From Mesonia ostreae (GTDB taxonomy: Bacteria > Bacteroidota > Bacteroidia > Flavobacteriales > Flavobacteriaceae), in NCBI RefSeq assembly GCF_031845265.1, contig NZ_JAVRBG010000004.1:186001-250000 (forward strand): a stretch of DNA of 64,000 nt. Reading direction: 5' to 3'. The notes under the pieces were generated by a model. The model was not told the DNA's origin. It saw only the letters and a program-made list of their open reading frames with translations, and did not search any database. Positions 8,408 to 18,000 of the stretch are shown here, in pieces (the stretch's first letter is position 1; every line of letters begins with the position of its first letter). Made by a program: the position numbers and the translations under genes.

Positions 8408-8415
8408 CAAAAGTA
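8408..8415 (-). promoter_or_regulatory. Promoter -7 box of tRNA-Ala
   Basis: TACTTTTG followed by C on the minus strand matches TAnnTTTG, about 12 bases from the mature tRNA 5' end. It sits in the 24 bases between the antiporter stop and the tRNA, so the tRNA has its own promoter. Confidence 0.6.
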
Positions 8416-8420
8416 AACAA

Positions 8421-9872
8421 TTATCCAAAATCTTGCGCCATTTTCGTCAAATCTTTTGAAGTCGTTGAAATCACCTGTAAAGTATCGCCATACTTCAATT
8501 CTGTCTCTCCAGAAGGAACAAAATAATGAGCTTCTCTTATGACCATCACTATAAGACTGTCTTTTGGTAAGTCTAATTCATATATTTTTTTCCCAATCAC
8601 TCTACTGTTCGTAGAGAGATAGATTTCTGCACTCTCGGTTTTAGAATCTTCAGAAAACTCAAAGGCTCTTGCTTTCTTCAACGTTTTTACATCATCATCT
8701 TGAACTCCTAACCATTGTGCCATCTTGTTAATCGTAGTTCCTTGCACTAAAATGGAAACCAGTGTAATTAAGAATACGATATTAAAAATCAAATCGGCGT
8801 TTTCTAAACCCATTACCATGGGGAAGGTGGCAAAAACAATAGGAACTGCACCTCGTAATCCTACCCAAGAAATAAAGAGTTTACTTTTTATATTCACCTT
8901 GAAGAAAGCCAAACTTATAAAAACACTTAAGGGACGCGCTACAAATATTAAAAATAGAGCAATCGCCAAACCTATAGGCAAGATTTCTATTACGCGAGAT
9001 GGGAAGACCAATAAGCCCAAAGTTAGGAACAAAATAATTTGCATCAACCAAGCAAAACCATCAAAAAACTGACGCAAAGCATACTTTTTCACCAATTTAC
9101 TATTGGCTAAAATTACCGAAGAAACATACACCGCCAAAAATCCATTTCCGTGAATCACTTCCGTAAAGGAATAAATAATAAAACTTAAGGCTAAACCTAA
9201 AACAGGGTATAAACCTTCAAAATCTAAGGCGATATTATTAATAAGCCATTTGCTTCCTTTTCCTAAAAAATATCCAGAAACTCCTCCAATAGCAAGCTGT
9301 AAAACCAAATCTAAAACTGAGGAGGTTAAAGAAAATTCTTGCGCTACGACCATCCCTGTAAACAAGGTGGTAAGAAAGTAAGCCATCGGGTCGTTACTTC
9401 CACTTTCTAATTCTAACATGGGGCGAATCCCATATTTTAAATTGATATTATTAGACCTTAAAATAGAGAAAACTGCCGCAGCATCAGTAGAAGAAACAAT
9501 TGCACCTAATAAAAAGGCTTCAATGAGTGTAAAGTCTAACAGATAATACGTAAAGCCTCCCACGGCGCCAGCGGTGATAAAAACACCTAATGTAGATAAT
9601 AAAAGTCCCTTCACGGCTACGGGCTGCACAGCTTTCCAGCGCGTATCTAAACCACCAGAAAAGAGAATCACGTTAAGTGCTATAATCCCTATAAATTGAG
9701 CCAGAGTAGGACTATTAAATTCGATTCCCAATATTCCTTCAGAGCCCGCCAACATTCCCACCGTAAGAAATAACACCAAGGTAGGCACTCCAAATTTATA
9801 GGAAGTTTTACCCGCCAGAATACTCATAAGAAGCAATAACGATCCTATAAGAATAATCAAATGTGACTCCAT
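8421..9872 (-). CDS. Potassium/proton antiporter, CvrA/NhaP2 type (CPA1)
   Basis: 483-residue cation:proton antiporter in the inner membrane. About 12 hydrophobic segments fill residues 1-390; the exchange core shows LEAFLLGAIVSSTDAAAVFSIL and, shortly after, MLELESGSNDPMAYFL, the paired acidic motifs of this family, and ISWVGLRGAVPIVFATFP near residue 340. The C-terminal 90 residues (EIYLSTNSRVIGKKIYELDLPKD, GDTLQVIST) form a cytosolic TrkA-C/RCK-like regulatory domain, which marks the K+/H+ NhaP2/CvrA branch rather than a plain Na+/H+ antiporter. Start codon overlaps the hydrolase stop by one base (TAATG): translationally coupled, last gene of the AddB-like operon. Confidence 0.9.
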   Translation of the reverse strand: MESHLIILIGSLLLLMSILAGKTSYKFGVPTLVLFLTVGMLAGSEGILGIEFNSPTLAQFIGIIALNVILFSGGLDTRWKAVQPVAVKGLLLSTLGVFITAGAVGGFTYYLLDFTLIEAFLLGAIVSSTDAAAVFSILRSNNINLKYGIRPMLELESGSNDPMAYFLTTLFTGMVVAQEFSLTSSVLDLVLQLAIGGVSGYFLGKGSKWLINNIALDFEGLYPVLGLALSFIIYSFTEVIHGNGFLAVYVSSVILANSKLVKKYALRQFFDGFAWLMQIILFLTLGLLVFPSRVIEILPIGLAIALFLIFVARPLSVFISLAFFKVNIKSKLFISWVGLRGAVPIVFATFPMVMGLENADLIFNIVFLITLVSILVQGTTINKMAQWLGVQDDDVKTLKKARAFEFSEDSKTESAEIYLSTNSRVIGKKIYELDLPKDSLIVMVIREAHYFVPSGETELKYGDTLQVISTTSKDLTKMAQDFG

Positions 9873-10717
9873 TAATTATTTTTTATAAATTGCATTGTTT
9901 CATGAGTCACTTGCCTTAAGCTTTCGTTCATTTTATCAGATTCCCAAGGATGCTTCGTGTCAAAAACGTGGTTGCTCCCTTCCAATAAAAAGAGTTTACT
10001 TTTAGGGTTCCACTCCTTAATTTGCTTCGCCTCATCGACTTTTACAGAAGTATCTCCCTTGCCGTGAATGATAAGTTGCGGAATTTTTAAATGCTTCACC
10101 GCTTGAGCAATGTCTAAGCGTTCTCTATGCTCTAAAAAATCTTCATAAAACTGAATATCATGCGGCATTTGCTGCTTAGTTCTTCCGTTTTCAACATAAT
10201 AAACTTTATCTTTTTTCCATTGGGCTAATTTTTCTCCAGACGGAAAACGAGAAGCAAAATCACTTACGCCTGCCCAAGTAGTCACACTTGTAATTTTAGG
10301 TTCTTCATTTGCTTTTAGCATTACAATTCCGCCCCCTCTACTATGGCCTATTAAATGCACTTTTTGCACATTAGCGTTTACAGAAAATTCTTTGGTGGTT
10401 GCTATCCAATCAATCACCGTTTGCAAATCATTTAATTGCTTGGTGTAATTATCTTGTCCAAAAGCTTCTAGGTTAGGAAAATCTATGGGCTCTTCTGCTG
10501 TTCCTCCATTATGAGAGAAGTTAAATTTAATAAAGAAGAAGTCGTTTTCAGCAAAGTTTTCGGCTACCAAATCCCAAGCACCCCAATCTTTAAAACCTTT
10601 GTAGCCGTGGCAAAAAATGACGATCGGCTTCAAGCTTTGATTGGGTTTAAAAAACACATCGGTGACAATAGGTAATCCATTGCTTCCCGTTAGGGTAAAA
10701 TTCTTTTCTCGTATCAT
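9872..10717 (-). CDS. Alpha/beta hydrolase (dienelactone hydrolase-like)
   Basis: 281-residue soluble esterase/peptidase-fold protein without signal peptide. Visible: oxyanion strand IVIFCHGYKGFKDWGAW near residues 32-48, nucleophile elbow GHSRGGG with Ser126, acid region IIHGKGDTSVKVDEA, and a His in GSNHVFDTKHPW. The family covers many esterases and peptidases, so the substrate cannot be told. It overlaps both neighbours (4 bases with the AddB-like gene, 1 base with the antiporter). Confidence 0.85.
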   Translation of the reverse strand: MIREKNFTLTGSNGLPIVTDVFFKPNQSLKPIVIFCHGYKGFKDWGAWDLVAENFAENDFFFIKFNFSHNGGTAEEPIDFPNLEAFGQDNYTKQLNDLQTVIDWIATTKEFSVNANVQKVHLIGHSRGGGIVMLKANEEPKITSVTTWAGVSDFASRFPSGEKLAQWKKDKVYYVENGRTKQQMPHDIQFYEDFLEHRERLDIAQAVKHLKIPQLIIHGKGDTSVKVDEAKQIKEWNPKSKLFLLEGSNHVFDTKHPWESDKMNESLRQVTHETMQFIKNN

Positions 10718-13407
10718 ACTTCTTTTTCTTTAAATGGAATATCAGGATTTAAAATCTCGATGATTAAATCATTTAGAACCTCATCAAATTTAAACATCGT
10801 TTCGGCGGTAATCAAGGTTTCTTTTCCTTCTTTTAAAGGCAAAAACCCCGATTTTAAATTCTTAAACGAAATGATTCCGCCTTGAGCTTTATCATAATCT
10901 TCTTCTTTTAAAATCATTTTAGCGTAAGACAAAACTTGAAAAGCTTTGCTATACTTATAGTCGGTACCTAGCAAATCCCAATCTTTTATGGAAACGTCAC
11001 TTGCCATTACTTTCCCAGTTTTGTAATCTATAATTCTCATCACCCCGTCTATAGAATCTAAGCGATCTACTTTTCCTTTAATGCAAACCGGCACTTCAAG
11101 TTGAGGGATGTCTAATGCTATTTTCTCTTGAGCTTCTAAACTGATGATTTTTACCGAATGCTGTTCCAACTCTTTCTTTTGCGACTGTAAAAAATTATAT
11201 AAATAGCGTTTTGCAACTTCATGAATTAATAAGTTTTTCCCTTTATGAATGGGCGCATTTTTATACACGTTTTTAAACTGCTTCAAGACTTCTTGATCAC
11301 TTAGTTTAAAAAGCTGATTGATATCTTCTTTACGGATTTCTTTCCCCACATAAGGAAGAAATAAGTGTTCTAGACTATCGTGAATAATCGTTCCCAAAGT
11401 ATTGGCAGCAACGGTTTCTTCTACTTCTTGCTCTTCTTTAATGCCTAACACATAACGTTTATAAAAATCTAAAGGATTCCGAATATAAGTCGTCAATGCC
11501 GAAGGTGAAAAGCCGTATGCAGCCAGTTTTTCCAATTTCTGAATCACTTCTGGCGTCTTGGCAATCTCTATTAATTGTCGAGAGATGGAAGGTACTTTAG
11601 GGTTTACAAAAGTAGATGCCAATTCCCTCTCTATTTCTAATTGCGTAACGAACCTACTTCTCTCCCCAGCATTGAGTCCGTCTTGCTCTGTATTGTATAA
11701 AATATGAACATTTTGAGCACGTTGTAGCAATCTGTAAAAGTGATAGGTGTACACCGCATCTTTTTCTTTGTAGGTAGGTAAACCATATTCTTTCTTTAGG
11801 TCGTAAGGAATAAAAGAATTATTGCTCTTTCCAGCAGGTAAAACCCCTTCGTTAACCGAAGTTAAAATGACATTTTTATAATCAATTACCCGCGTTTCTA
11901 ACATTCCCATCAACTGCAATCCATCAAACGGAGAACCTGCAAAATCTAAGGATTGCGAGCTTAGACTGTCTCTATAAATTTTATAGAGTACTTTTATGTG
12001 GTCTACCGGACTTTGCTCTTGCAATATATTTTTTAACTGAACAAAAAGTTTATTAAAGTGAAATAAATATTCGGTTTCTAGCGCGTAGTCTTTCATCTCC
12101 TTGCCTCGCAACATCTGAATGAGTTGAATCATTGCATTTACAAAACTTGGTGTGTCTTTATAAAGCTGAAAACCGAGTTCTAAAAACTTATTGAACTCAG
12201 CATTCTTCGTATCTTTCACCGCATCTAAAGCGATAAATACCAAATTGGATTCGATAATTTTCTCCTGAAGTTGCTCACTTTCCGAAGAAAAAATTTGCAG
12301 TACAAAAGGATGTTTTAAGACCTCTAACACCCGTTTAAAATAAAGCTGATTTTCTTCTCGCTCTTGTATTTTAAACAGAGTCTCAAACAAAGAAGCCAGC
12401 GGAGTATCTCCCAAAGGAAGCCCCATAGTGATGTTTATTTTGTCTACATTCTCTGGCAAAGAGTTTAATAAAACAGGCAATAAGCCTTCGTCATTAAGCA
12501 CAACTGCCGTTTGACTAATTTCTTCTGGTGGTAAATTTTTTAGAATCTGTGCTATATATTTAGCCTGACCCACATTTTTGGGAATTCCTATGAGTTCAAT
12601 TTGTTTAGGCTGATCGTAATTTTTGGGGAAATCTTGCAGCGGATTCTCTTTAAAATACTCCCAATTTTTTACATAGTTTCTAATAAATAAAGAAGCTTCA
12701 TGATTAGGGTTGTGGTAAAATGCTTGGTCTATATCCCAAAAAATCTCTCCGCGTTCTTCCTTTAACACCTGCTGAATAAGTTGTTGCTCGGCATTATTTA
12801 AGGCATTAAACCCAATAAATATATAGTTTTGGTTGGTTTCGTTTAAGTAACCTACAATTTTTTCTGAAGCTTCACGGTACATTAAGCCTTGGTAAGCTTT
12901 ACCTTCTTTTAAGATTTGATGAATAAAATTTTTATAGAGTTGCGGTAACTGCTTCCAAAACCATAAGTAGTTTTTAACCAAATCGGTCTGATTTTCTCCT
13001 TTAGACCAATGGTTGATATCTTGTATTCTAGAGAGGTAGCTAAAAAAATGATCGGCGTCAATGAGGTAACGATCTATTTCATTAAAATCATAGATTAAAG
13101 TTTGTGCCCAAGCGTAAAAGCTATCAAAAGATTCTTGATGTTGTTTATCTATGGTCTTTTTATAGGTTTGGTACAGCTCAAAAATACTGCTCGTATTATC
13201 TAACGGAATAAGACCTGTAATCTGTGCTATAAAATCTTCAGTACTCAATACCTCTGGCATAAAAATGCTGGTATGTACCTTGGCTTTAATTACATGTTTT
13301 AAAAAATTACCCGCTCTTTTACTCGGTAAAATAAAGGTGGTTTTACTAAAATCAAAAGAGGGGTTGGAAAGTAAATGATCTAGGGTTTCTTCTATAAAAG
13401 TCTTCAT
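10714..13407 (-). CDS. AddB-like PD-(D/E)XK nuclease / inactive helicase protein
   Basis: 897 residues. The N-terminal two thirds have the look of an AddB/RecC-type degenerate superfamily-1 helicase: TTFILPSKRAGNFLKHVI at the start where a Walker A would be, and VILTSVNEGVLPAGKSNNSFIPYDLK near the middle, a phrase typical of AddB proteins. The C-terminal 250 residues hold a RecB-like nuclease: FSPSALTTYIRNPLDFYKRYVLGI, GTIIHDSLEHLF, and GKVDRLDSIDGVMRIIDYKTGK with the catalytic D and DYK. Expected to act with an AddA helicase on double-strand ends, but no AddA gene is in the window. First of a three-gene overlapping operon with a hydrolase and a K+/H+ antiporter, unrelated in obvious function. 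Confidence 0.85.
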   Translation of the reverse strand: MKTFIEETLDHLLSNPSFDFSKTTFILPSKRAGNFLKHVIKAKVHTSIFMPEVLSTEDFIAQITGLIPLDNTSSIFELYQTYKKTIDKQHQESFDSFYAWAQTLIYDFNEIDRYLIDADHFFSYLSRIQDINHWSKGENQTDLVKNYLWFWKQLPQLYKNFIHQILKEGKAYQGLMYREASEKIVGYLNETNQNYIFIGFNALNNAEQQLIQQVLKEERGEIFWDIDQAFYHNPNHEASLFIRNYVKNWEYFKENPLQDFPKNYDQPKQIELIGIPKNVGQAKYIAQILKNLPPEEISQTAVVLNDEGLLPVLLNSLPENVDKINITMGLPLGDTPLASLFETLFKIQEREENQLYFKRVLEVLKHPFVLQIFSSESEQLQEKIIESNLVFIALDAVKDTKNAEFNKFLELGFQLYKDTPSFVNAMIQLIQMLRGKEMKDYALETEYLFHFNKLFVQLKNILQEQSPVDHIKVLYKIYRDSLSSQSLDFAGSPFDGLQLMGMLETRVIDYKNVILTSVNEGVLPAGKSNNSFIPYDLKKEYGLPTYKEKDAVYTYHFYRLLQRAQNVHILYNTEQDGLNAGERSRFVTQLEIERELASTFVNPKVPSISRQLIEIAKTPEVIQKLEKLAAYGFSPSALTTYIRNPLDFYKRYVLGIKEEQEVEETVAANTLGTIIHDSLEHLFLPYVGKEIRKEDINQLFKLSDQEVLKQFKNVYKNAPIHKGKNLLIHEVAKRYLYNFLQSQKKELEQHSVKIISLEAQEKIALDIPQLEVPVCIKGKVDRLDSIDGVMRIIDYKTGKVMASDVSIKDWDLLGTDYKYSKAFQVLSYAKMILKEEDYDKAQGGIISFKNLKSGFLPLKEGKETLITAETMFKFDEVLNDLIIEILNPDIPFKEKEV

Positions 13408-13420
13408 GTTCTAAAAATAG

Positions 13421-13447
13421 AAAAACGCCTCTAAGTAGAAGCGTTTT
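13421..13447 (-). terminator. Hairpin with T-run ahead of the AddB-like gene
   Basis: On the minus strand AAAACGC pairs with GCGTTTT around a 12-base loop and is followed by a T-rich stretch. It lies only 14 bases upstream of the AddB-like start, so it is either the terminator of the upstream zinc peptidase gene or an attenuator-like leader element. Confidence 0.55.
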
Positions 13448-13505
13448 CAGTTATAATTTCTTAAAAATTTTATTTTTCTATAATCCGTTCTAAATTCATC
13501 TAATG

Positions 13506-13584
13506 TCTAGCATCTAAAAGCGCCTGCCCGAAAGAATTCATCCTGACGGCGCACGATTAATACGGGCGAGAAGCGTTCTAGCAT
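13506..13584. repeat. Palindromic intergenic repeat, copy 1, flanked by TCTAGCAT direct repeats
   Basis: Between the zinc peptidase stop and the AddB-like gene. The core at about 13521-13552 is GCGCC-TGCCCG-AAAGAATTCATC...GGCGC, a stem of GCGCC/GGCGC around a GAATTC centre; a related core recurs at about 26071-26100. TCTAGCAT occurs as an 8-bp direct repeat at 13506-13513 and 13577-13584, like a target-site duplication. No coding capacity. Confidence 0.55.
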
Positions 13585-13589
13585 TTTAC

Positions 13590-14282
13590 TTAATCTCTAC
13601 CTAAATAAATACTAATAAAGTAAAGCAAAGTGGCTAAAGAACCAATCGCTGCGACAACATAAGTTCTTGCGGCCCATTTTAAAGCGTCTTTAGAACCTTC
13701 ATATTCTTGCGGAGTTACAATATTTTCGGCTTTTAGCCAAGCTAGAGCTCTATTACTTGCATCATATTCTACGGGTAAAGTAACAAAACTAAATAAGGTT
13801 CCTAATCCAAACATAATGATTCCTACCAATAATACCGTTTGGCCTACGCCCACAGAAACCATTCCCATCAAAATAAGACCTCCAAAAATAACCCACTGAC
13901 TATATTTAGATGCAATACTTACTAATGGCACCAAATTACTTCGCATTTTTAACCAGCTGTATGCTTTTGCGTGTTGTACGGCGTGGCCACATTCGTGTGC
14001 TGCAACCGCCGCGGCAGATGCATTTCGTTGTGCATAAACCCCTTCACTTAAATTCACGGTCTTCTTTTGTGGATCGTAATGATCTGTCAACTGACCCGGA
14101 GTAGAAATCACTTTTACATCATGAATCCCGTTATCCTCTAACATTTTACGAGCAATCTCGGCGCCGCTCATTCCGTTTTCTAAATGTACTTTAGAATATT
14201 TTTTAAATTTAGATTTTAATTTATGTCCCACGTACCAACTTACCAGCATAATTGCACCAATAAGTATATAATATCCCATCAT
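13590..14282 (-). CDS. Neutral zinc metallopeptidase, YugP family membrane protein
   Basis: About 230 residues from the ATG at 14282. Order: N-terminal membrane segment (MMGYYILIGAIMLVSWYVGHKL), a short cytosolic part with GAEIARKMLEDNGI, a peptidase core with the zinc signature HECGH (His96 to His100), then hydrophobic segments near residues 130-175 and 205-225. This is the pattern of the YugP/DUF-type neutral zinc metallopeptidases of unknown substrate. The open frame reaches a TTG at 14357, but the -7 box at 14307-14314 lies inside that extension, so the later ATG is right. Divergent from the LysM gene; immediately followed by a palindromic repeat. Confidence 0.85.
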   Translation of the reverse strand: MMGYYILIGAIMLVSWYVGHKLKSKFKKYSKVHLENGMSGAEIARKMLEDNGIHDVKVISTPGQLTDHYDPQKKTVNLSEGVYAQRNASAAAVAAHECGHAVQHAKAYSWLKMRSNLVPLVSIASKYSQWVIFGGLILMGMVSVGVGQTVLLVGIIMFGLGTLFSFVTLPVEYDASNRALAWLKAENIVTPQEYEGSKDALKWAARTYVVAAIGSLATLLYFISIYLGRD

Positions 14283-14306
14283 AGCTTTTGTTTTAAGAAT
14301 TGAAAG

Positions 14307-14314
14307 CAAAAATA
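14307..14314 (-). promoter_or_regulatory. Promoter -7 box of the zinc metallopeptidase gene
   Basis: Minus strand TATTTTTG then C, an exact TAnnTTTG match, with TTTG 23 bases upstream as a possible -33. It decides the gene start at the ATG at 14282 or 14279 instead of the TTG at 14357. Confidence 0.6.
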
Positions 14315-14431
14315 GCACCAAAACTTTTAGCTTCTTGCAAAAACCAAACTTTAACAAGTATTTAAAATTGAAAATTTCTTAGATACTATCTATAGTGCTA
14401 TCTTGAAACGAACTTAAAATTTAAAAAACTT

Positions 14432-14923
14432 ATGGGATTATTTTCATTTATTAAAGATGCAGGAGCCAAAATATTTGGTGGAAAAACAACGGCCGAAAAG
14501 AAAGATGAGGCTATTGCAAAGCTTAAAAACACTGTGAACAGCTTAGATTTAAAAGTAAGCGATTTAAAAATTGACTTAGACGATGATAAAGCGATGGTTT
14601 GGGGAGAAGCAGAAGACCAAGCTACTAAAGAAAAAGTGGTTTTGGTGATAGGAAATTCTGAAGGAATTGCCGAAGTAGACGATAAAATGACGGTTAAGCC
14701 AATGCCAGAAGAAGAAGATTGTGAACCTGTTAGAGAATCTAGATTTCATACCGTAAAAAGTGGAGATACCTTAAGCAAGGTTGCTAAAGAAGTGTATGGA
14801 GATGCGATGAAGTATCCTGTTATTTTTGAAGCTAATAAACCTATGCTTTCTGATCCTGATAAAATTTATCCAGGGCAAGTATTAAGAATTCCTTATTTAG
14901 ACGAGGTGAATAAAGTAAAATAA
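14432..14923 (+). CDS. BON-LysM protein, potassium-binding protein (Kbp/YgaU) like
   Basis: 163 residues, no signal peptide. The N-terminus MGLFSFIKDAGAKIFGG is the family's start; residues about 25-85 form a BON domain (VNSLDLKVSDLKIDLDDDKAMVWGEAE); residues about 108-158 are a LysM domain (FHTVKSGDTLSKVAKEVYGDAMKYP ... PDKIYPGQVLRIP). The order and length match the YgaU/Kbp group, of which the E. coli member is a cytosolic K+ sensor. No further gene in its transcript: it ends at the split terminator at 14936. Confidence 0.88.
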   Translation: MGLFSFIKDAGAKIFGGKTTAEKKDEAIAKLKNTVNSLDLKVSDLKIDLDDDKAMVWGEAEDQATKEKVVLVIGNSEGIAEVDDKMTVKPMPEEEDCEPVRESRFHTVKSGDTLSKVAKEVYGDAMKYPVIFEANKPMLSDPDKIYPGQVLRIPYLDEVNKVK

Positions 14924-14935
14924 ATAGCTTTTAAT

Positions 14936-15067
14936 AAAACGGTCTTAGTATTCTTTACTTTGTCACCCTGAATTTATTTCAGGGTCTCATTAATGTTCTA
15001 CGAATCATTTTATGAGATTCTGAAACAAGTTCAGAATGACAGTTTTGAAAGATATTAAGACCGTTTT
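14936..15067. terminator. Bidirectional terminator whose loop has been filled by a repeat
   Basis: AAAACGGTCTTA (14936-14947) and TAAGACCGTTTT (about 15056-15067) are perfect complements with A-run and T-run on the outside, the form of a convergent-gene terminator between the LysM gene and leuS. Instead of a short loop there are about 108 bases, most of them the palindromic repeat at 14961-15041. Confidence 0.65.
14961..15041. repeat. REP-like double palindrome
   Basis: Two half-elements in opposite orientation: TGTCACCCTGAATTTATTTC-AGGGTCTCA and TGAGATTCTGAAACAAGTTC-AGAATGACA. Each half is itself a hairpin (CCTGAA...TTCAGG and ATTCTGAA...TTCAGAAT) and the two halves are near-complements of each other. 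This form (TGTCATTCTGAA...) is widespread as an interspersed intergenic repeat in Bacteroidota. Confidence 0.75.
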
Positions 15068-15080
15068 TCTATTTCATTTT

Positions 15081-18000
15081 TTACCCTACAATATTCACAA
15101 TCTTGCCAGGAACAATAATCACCTTTTTAGGGGTTCTACCGTCCAATTGTTTTTGGGTTCTTGCATCTTCCATCACTGCTTTTTCTATCTCGTCTTTAGA
15201 CAGATCTAAAGATAGATCTAACGTAAAACGCATTTTTCCGTTAAAGGACACCGGGTAAGTTTTGGTACTTTCTACCAAGAATTTTTCTTCAAACTTAGGA
15301 TAAGCTGCGGTAGCAATACTTTCTTGATGTCCCATTTTACTCCATAGTTCTTCAGCAATATGCGGTGCATAAGGCGAAACTAAAATTGCAAGAGATTCTA
15401 GTATTTCTCTGTTGTTACACTTTTGAGCTGCTAACTCATTTACACAAATCATAAACGTAGATATGGAAGTATTAAAACTAAAGTCTTCAATATCTTCGGT
15501 TACTTTTTTGATGGTTTTATGTAGGGATTTCAAACTCTCAGGACTTGCTTTATCATCGCTAACCGAAAGCTCTTCTCCATTATGGTATAACTTCCAAAGT
15601 TTTTTTAAGAAATTATGTACGCCAGTAATTCCTGCCGTATTCCAAGGTTTAGCCTGTTCTAACGGACCTAAAAACATCTCGTACATACGTAAAGTATCTG
15701 CGCCATATTCATTACAAATATCATCAGGATTCACTACGTTATATTTGGATTTCGACATTTTTTCGACTTCTCGACCTACAATGTATTTTCCGTTCTCTTC
15801 TGTGATAAACTCAGCGTCATTAAACTCTTCTCGCCAATTTTTAAAAGCTTCGATATCGAGTTCATTGGAAGTGTTGACCAAAGAAACATCTGCATGAATT
15901 TTCTGAACACTTATTGAAATACCTTTTAAAAGTTTTTCTGATGATAGAAATTTATTTAATAAAATTTCTTCTATTAAAGGAAAATTTGAACTAATTTCTA
16001 ATTGTCCTGTACCAAAATTTGCATCAGGGTAGAGTCTAGTTTTACATAAATTCTTACTCGCAAAAATTTTAAAATTGTACTTGTTTACAAACTCCTCAAT
16101 AGATTCTATCTCAACCTTATTGAATTCCACCTCATCTAATATATTAGCTGTGGACTCTACAACATTAACAAACCTTACTCTATAAACAAAAGCACTCTCC
16201 CCCAAAATCATTCCTTGGTTGATGAGCTTTTTGAAAGGCTCTTCTACAGGCACGAGATTACGGTCTTTTAAGAATTTGGTCCAAAAACGGGCGTACAATA
16301 AATGCCCTGTGGCATGTTCGCTTCCTCCAATATATAAATCTACATTCTGCCAGTATTGCATCGCTTCCGCGGAAGCGAAAACCTCATCCCGCTTTTCATT
16401 CTCCATATACCTGAAGAAATACCAGGAACTTCCTGCCCATCCTGGCATCGTATTTAACTCTAGAGAAAATACAGTTTTATCATCTATTAATTCATTGCTT
16501 ACCACTTCATTTTTCTGCGTGTCCCAAGCCCAAACATCGGCTCGACCTAATGGCGGTTCGCCTTCTTGGGTAGGCAAGTACTTTTCCACTTCGGGTAAAC
16601 GAATAGGCAAATGTTGGGCTTGAATCATTTTTGGCATTCCGTTTTTGTAGTACACCGGGAATGGTTCTCCCCAATAACGCTGGCGGCTAAACACCGCATC
16701 ACGTAATCTATAATTGGTTTTTCCTTTTCCTTGCCCTAATTTTTCTAATTCGTAAATTGCAGTTTTTAATGCTTTTTTATAGGTTAGACCATTTAGAAAA
16801 TCTGAATTATCAATTACAGTCCCGTCTTTACCGGCGTGTGCTTCTTCAGAAATATCTACGTCTTTAAAAATATTTTTGATAGGAATATTAAAATGTTTTG
16901 CAAAGTCATAATCCCGTTGATCACCACAAGGTACCGCCATAACAGCTCCTGTACCATAACCTGCCAATACATAATCTCCAATCCAAATAGGAACAGCCTC
17001 TTTGGTAAACGGATGCTCTGCATAAGCGCCTGTAAACACTCCCGAGATGGTTTTTACATCGGCCATACGCTCGCGCTCGCTACGCTTTGCTGTCGCTTGT
17101 ACATAATCTTCTACGGCTTCCTTTTGTTCTGGTGTGGTTATTTTTGCTACCAAGTCATGCTCTGGCGCCAAGGTCATAAAAGTAACTCCAAAAATGGTAT
17201 CGGGTCTTGTCGTAAACACATCAATTTTGAATTCTGAATTTTGAATTTTAAATTGGGCCTGAGCCCCAACAGATTTTCCAATCCAGTTGCGTTGAGTTTC
17301 TTTAAGACTTTCGGTCCAATCTAAATCTTCCAAACCATGTAGTAAACGTTCTGCATAGGCAGAAATACGCATACTCCACTGTTTCATTTTCTTTCTCACT
17401 ACAGCATGTCCACCACGTTCTGATACGCCGTTTACAATCTCATCATTTGCCAATACCGTTCCTAAATCTGGACACCAGTTGACTTCGGTTTCGGCTAAAT
17501 AGGTAAGTCTGTATTGTAATAAAATTTCTTGTTGTTCCTTTTCTGTAAAGTTTTGCCACGCTTCCGCGGAAAAATTTGCAACTCCTTCATCACAAACCGC
17601 GTTTACTTTCGTATTCCCGTCTTGATTAAAAAGCTCGATTAAATCAGAAATAGGTCGGGCTTTATCACTTTCTTTATCATACCAACTTTCAAAAAGCTGA
17701 ATAAAAATCCATTGCGTCCATTTATAATAATTAGGATCGCTGGTTCTTACTTCCCGACTCCAATCAAAAGAAAAACCAATTTTATCTAATTGCTTGCGGT
17801 AGCCTTCAATCTTATCTCCAGCTTTATCTACGCCCCCTTCAATATTTACTTGGGTAGTATCTGCGGGATGTTGGCCGGTTTGTATCGCATATTGCTCTGC
17901 TGGTAAACCAAAAGAATCATAGCCTTGCGGATGCAGCACATTAAAGCCTTGATGCCGCTTAAATCTTGCTACAATATCACTTGCAATATAACCTAAGGGA

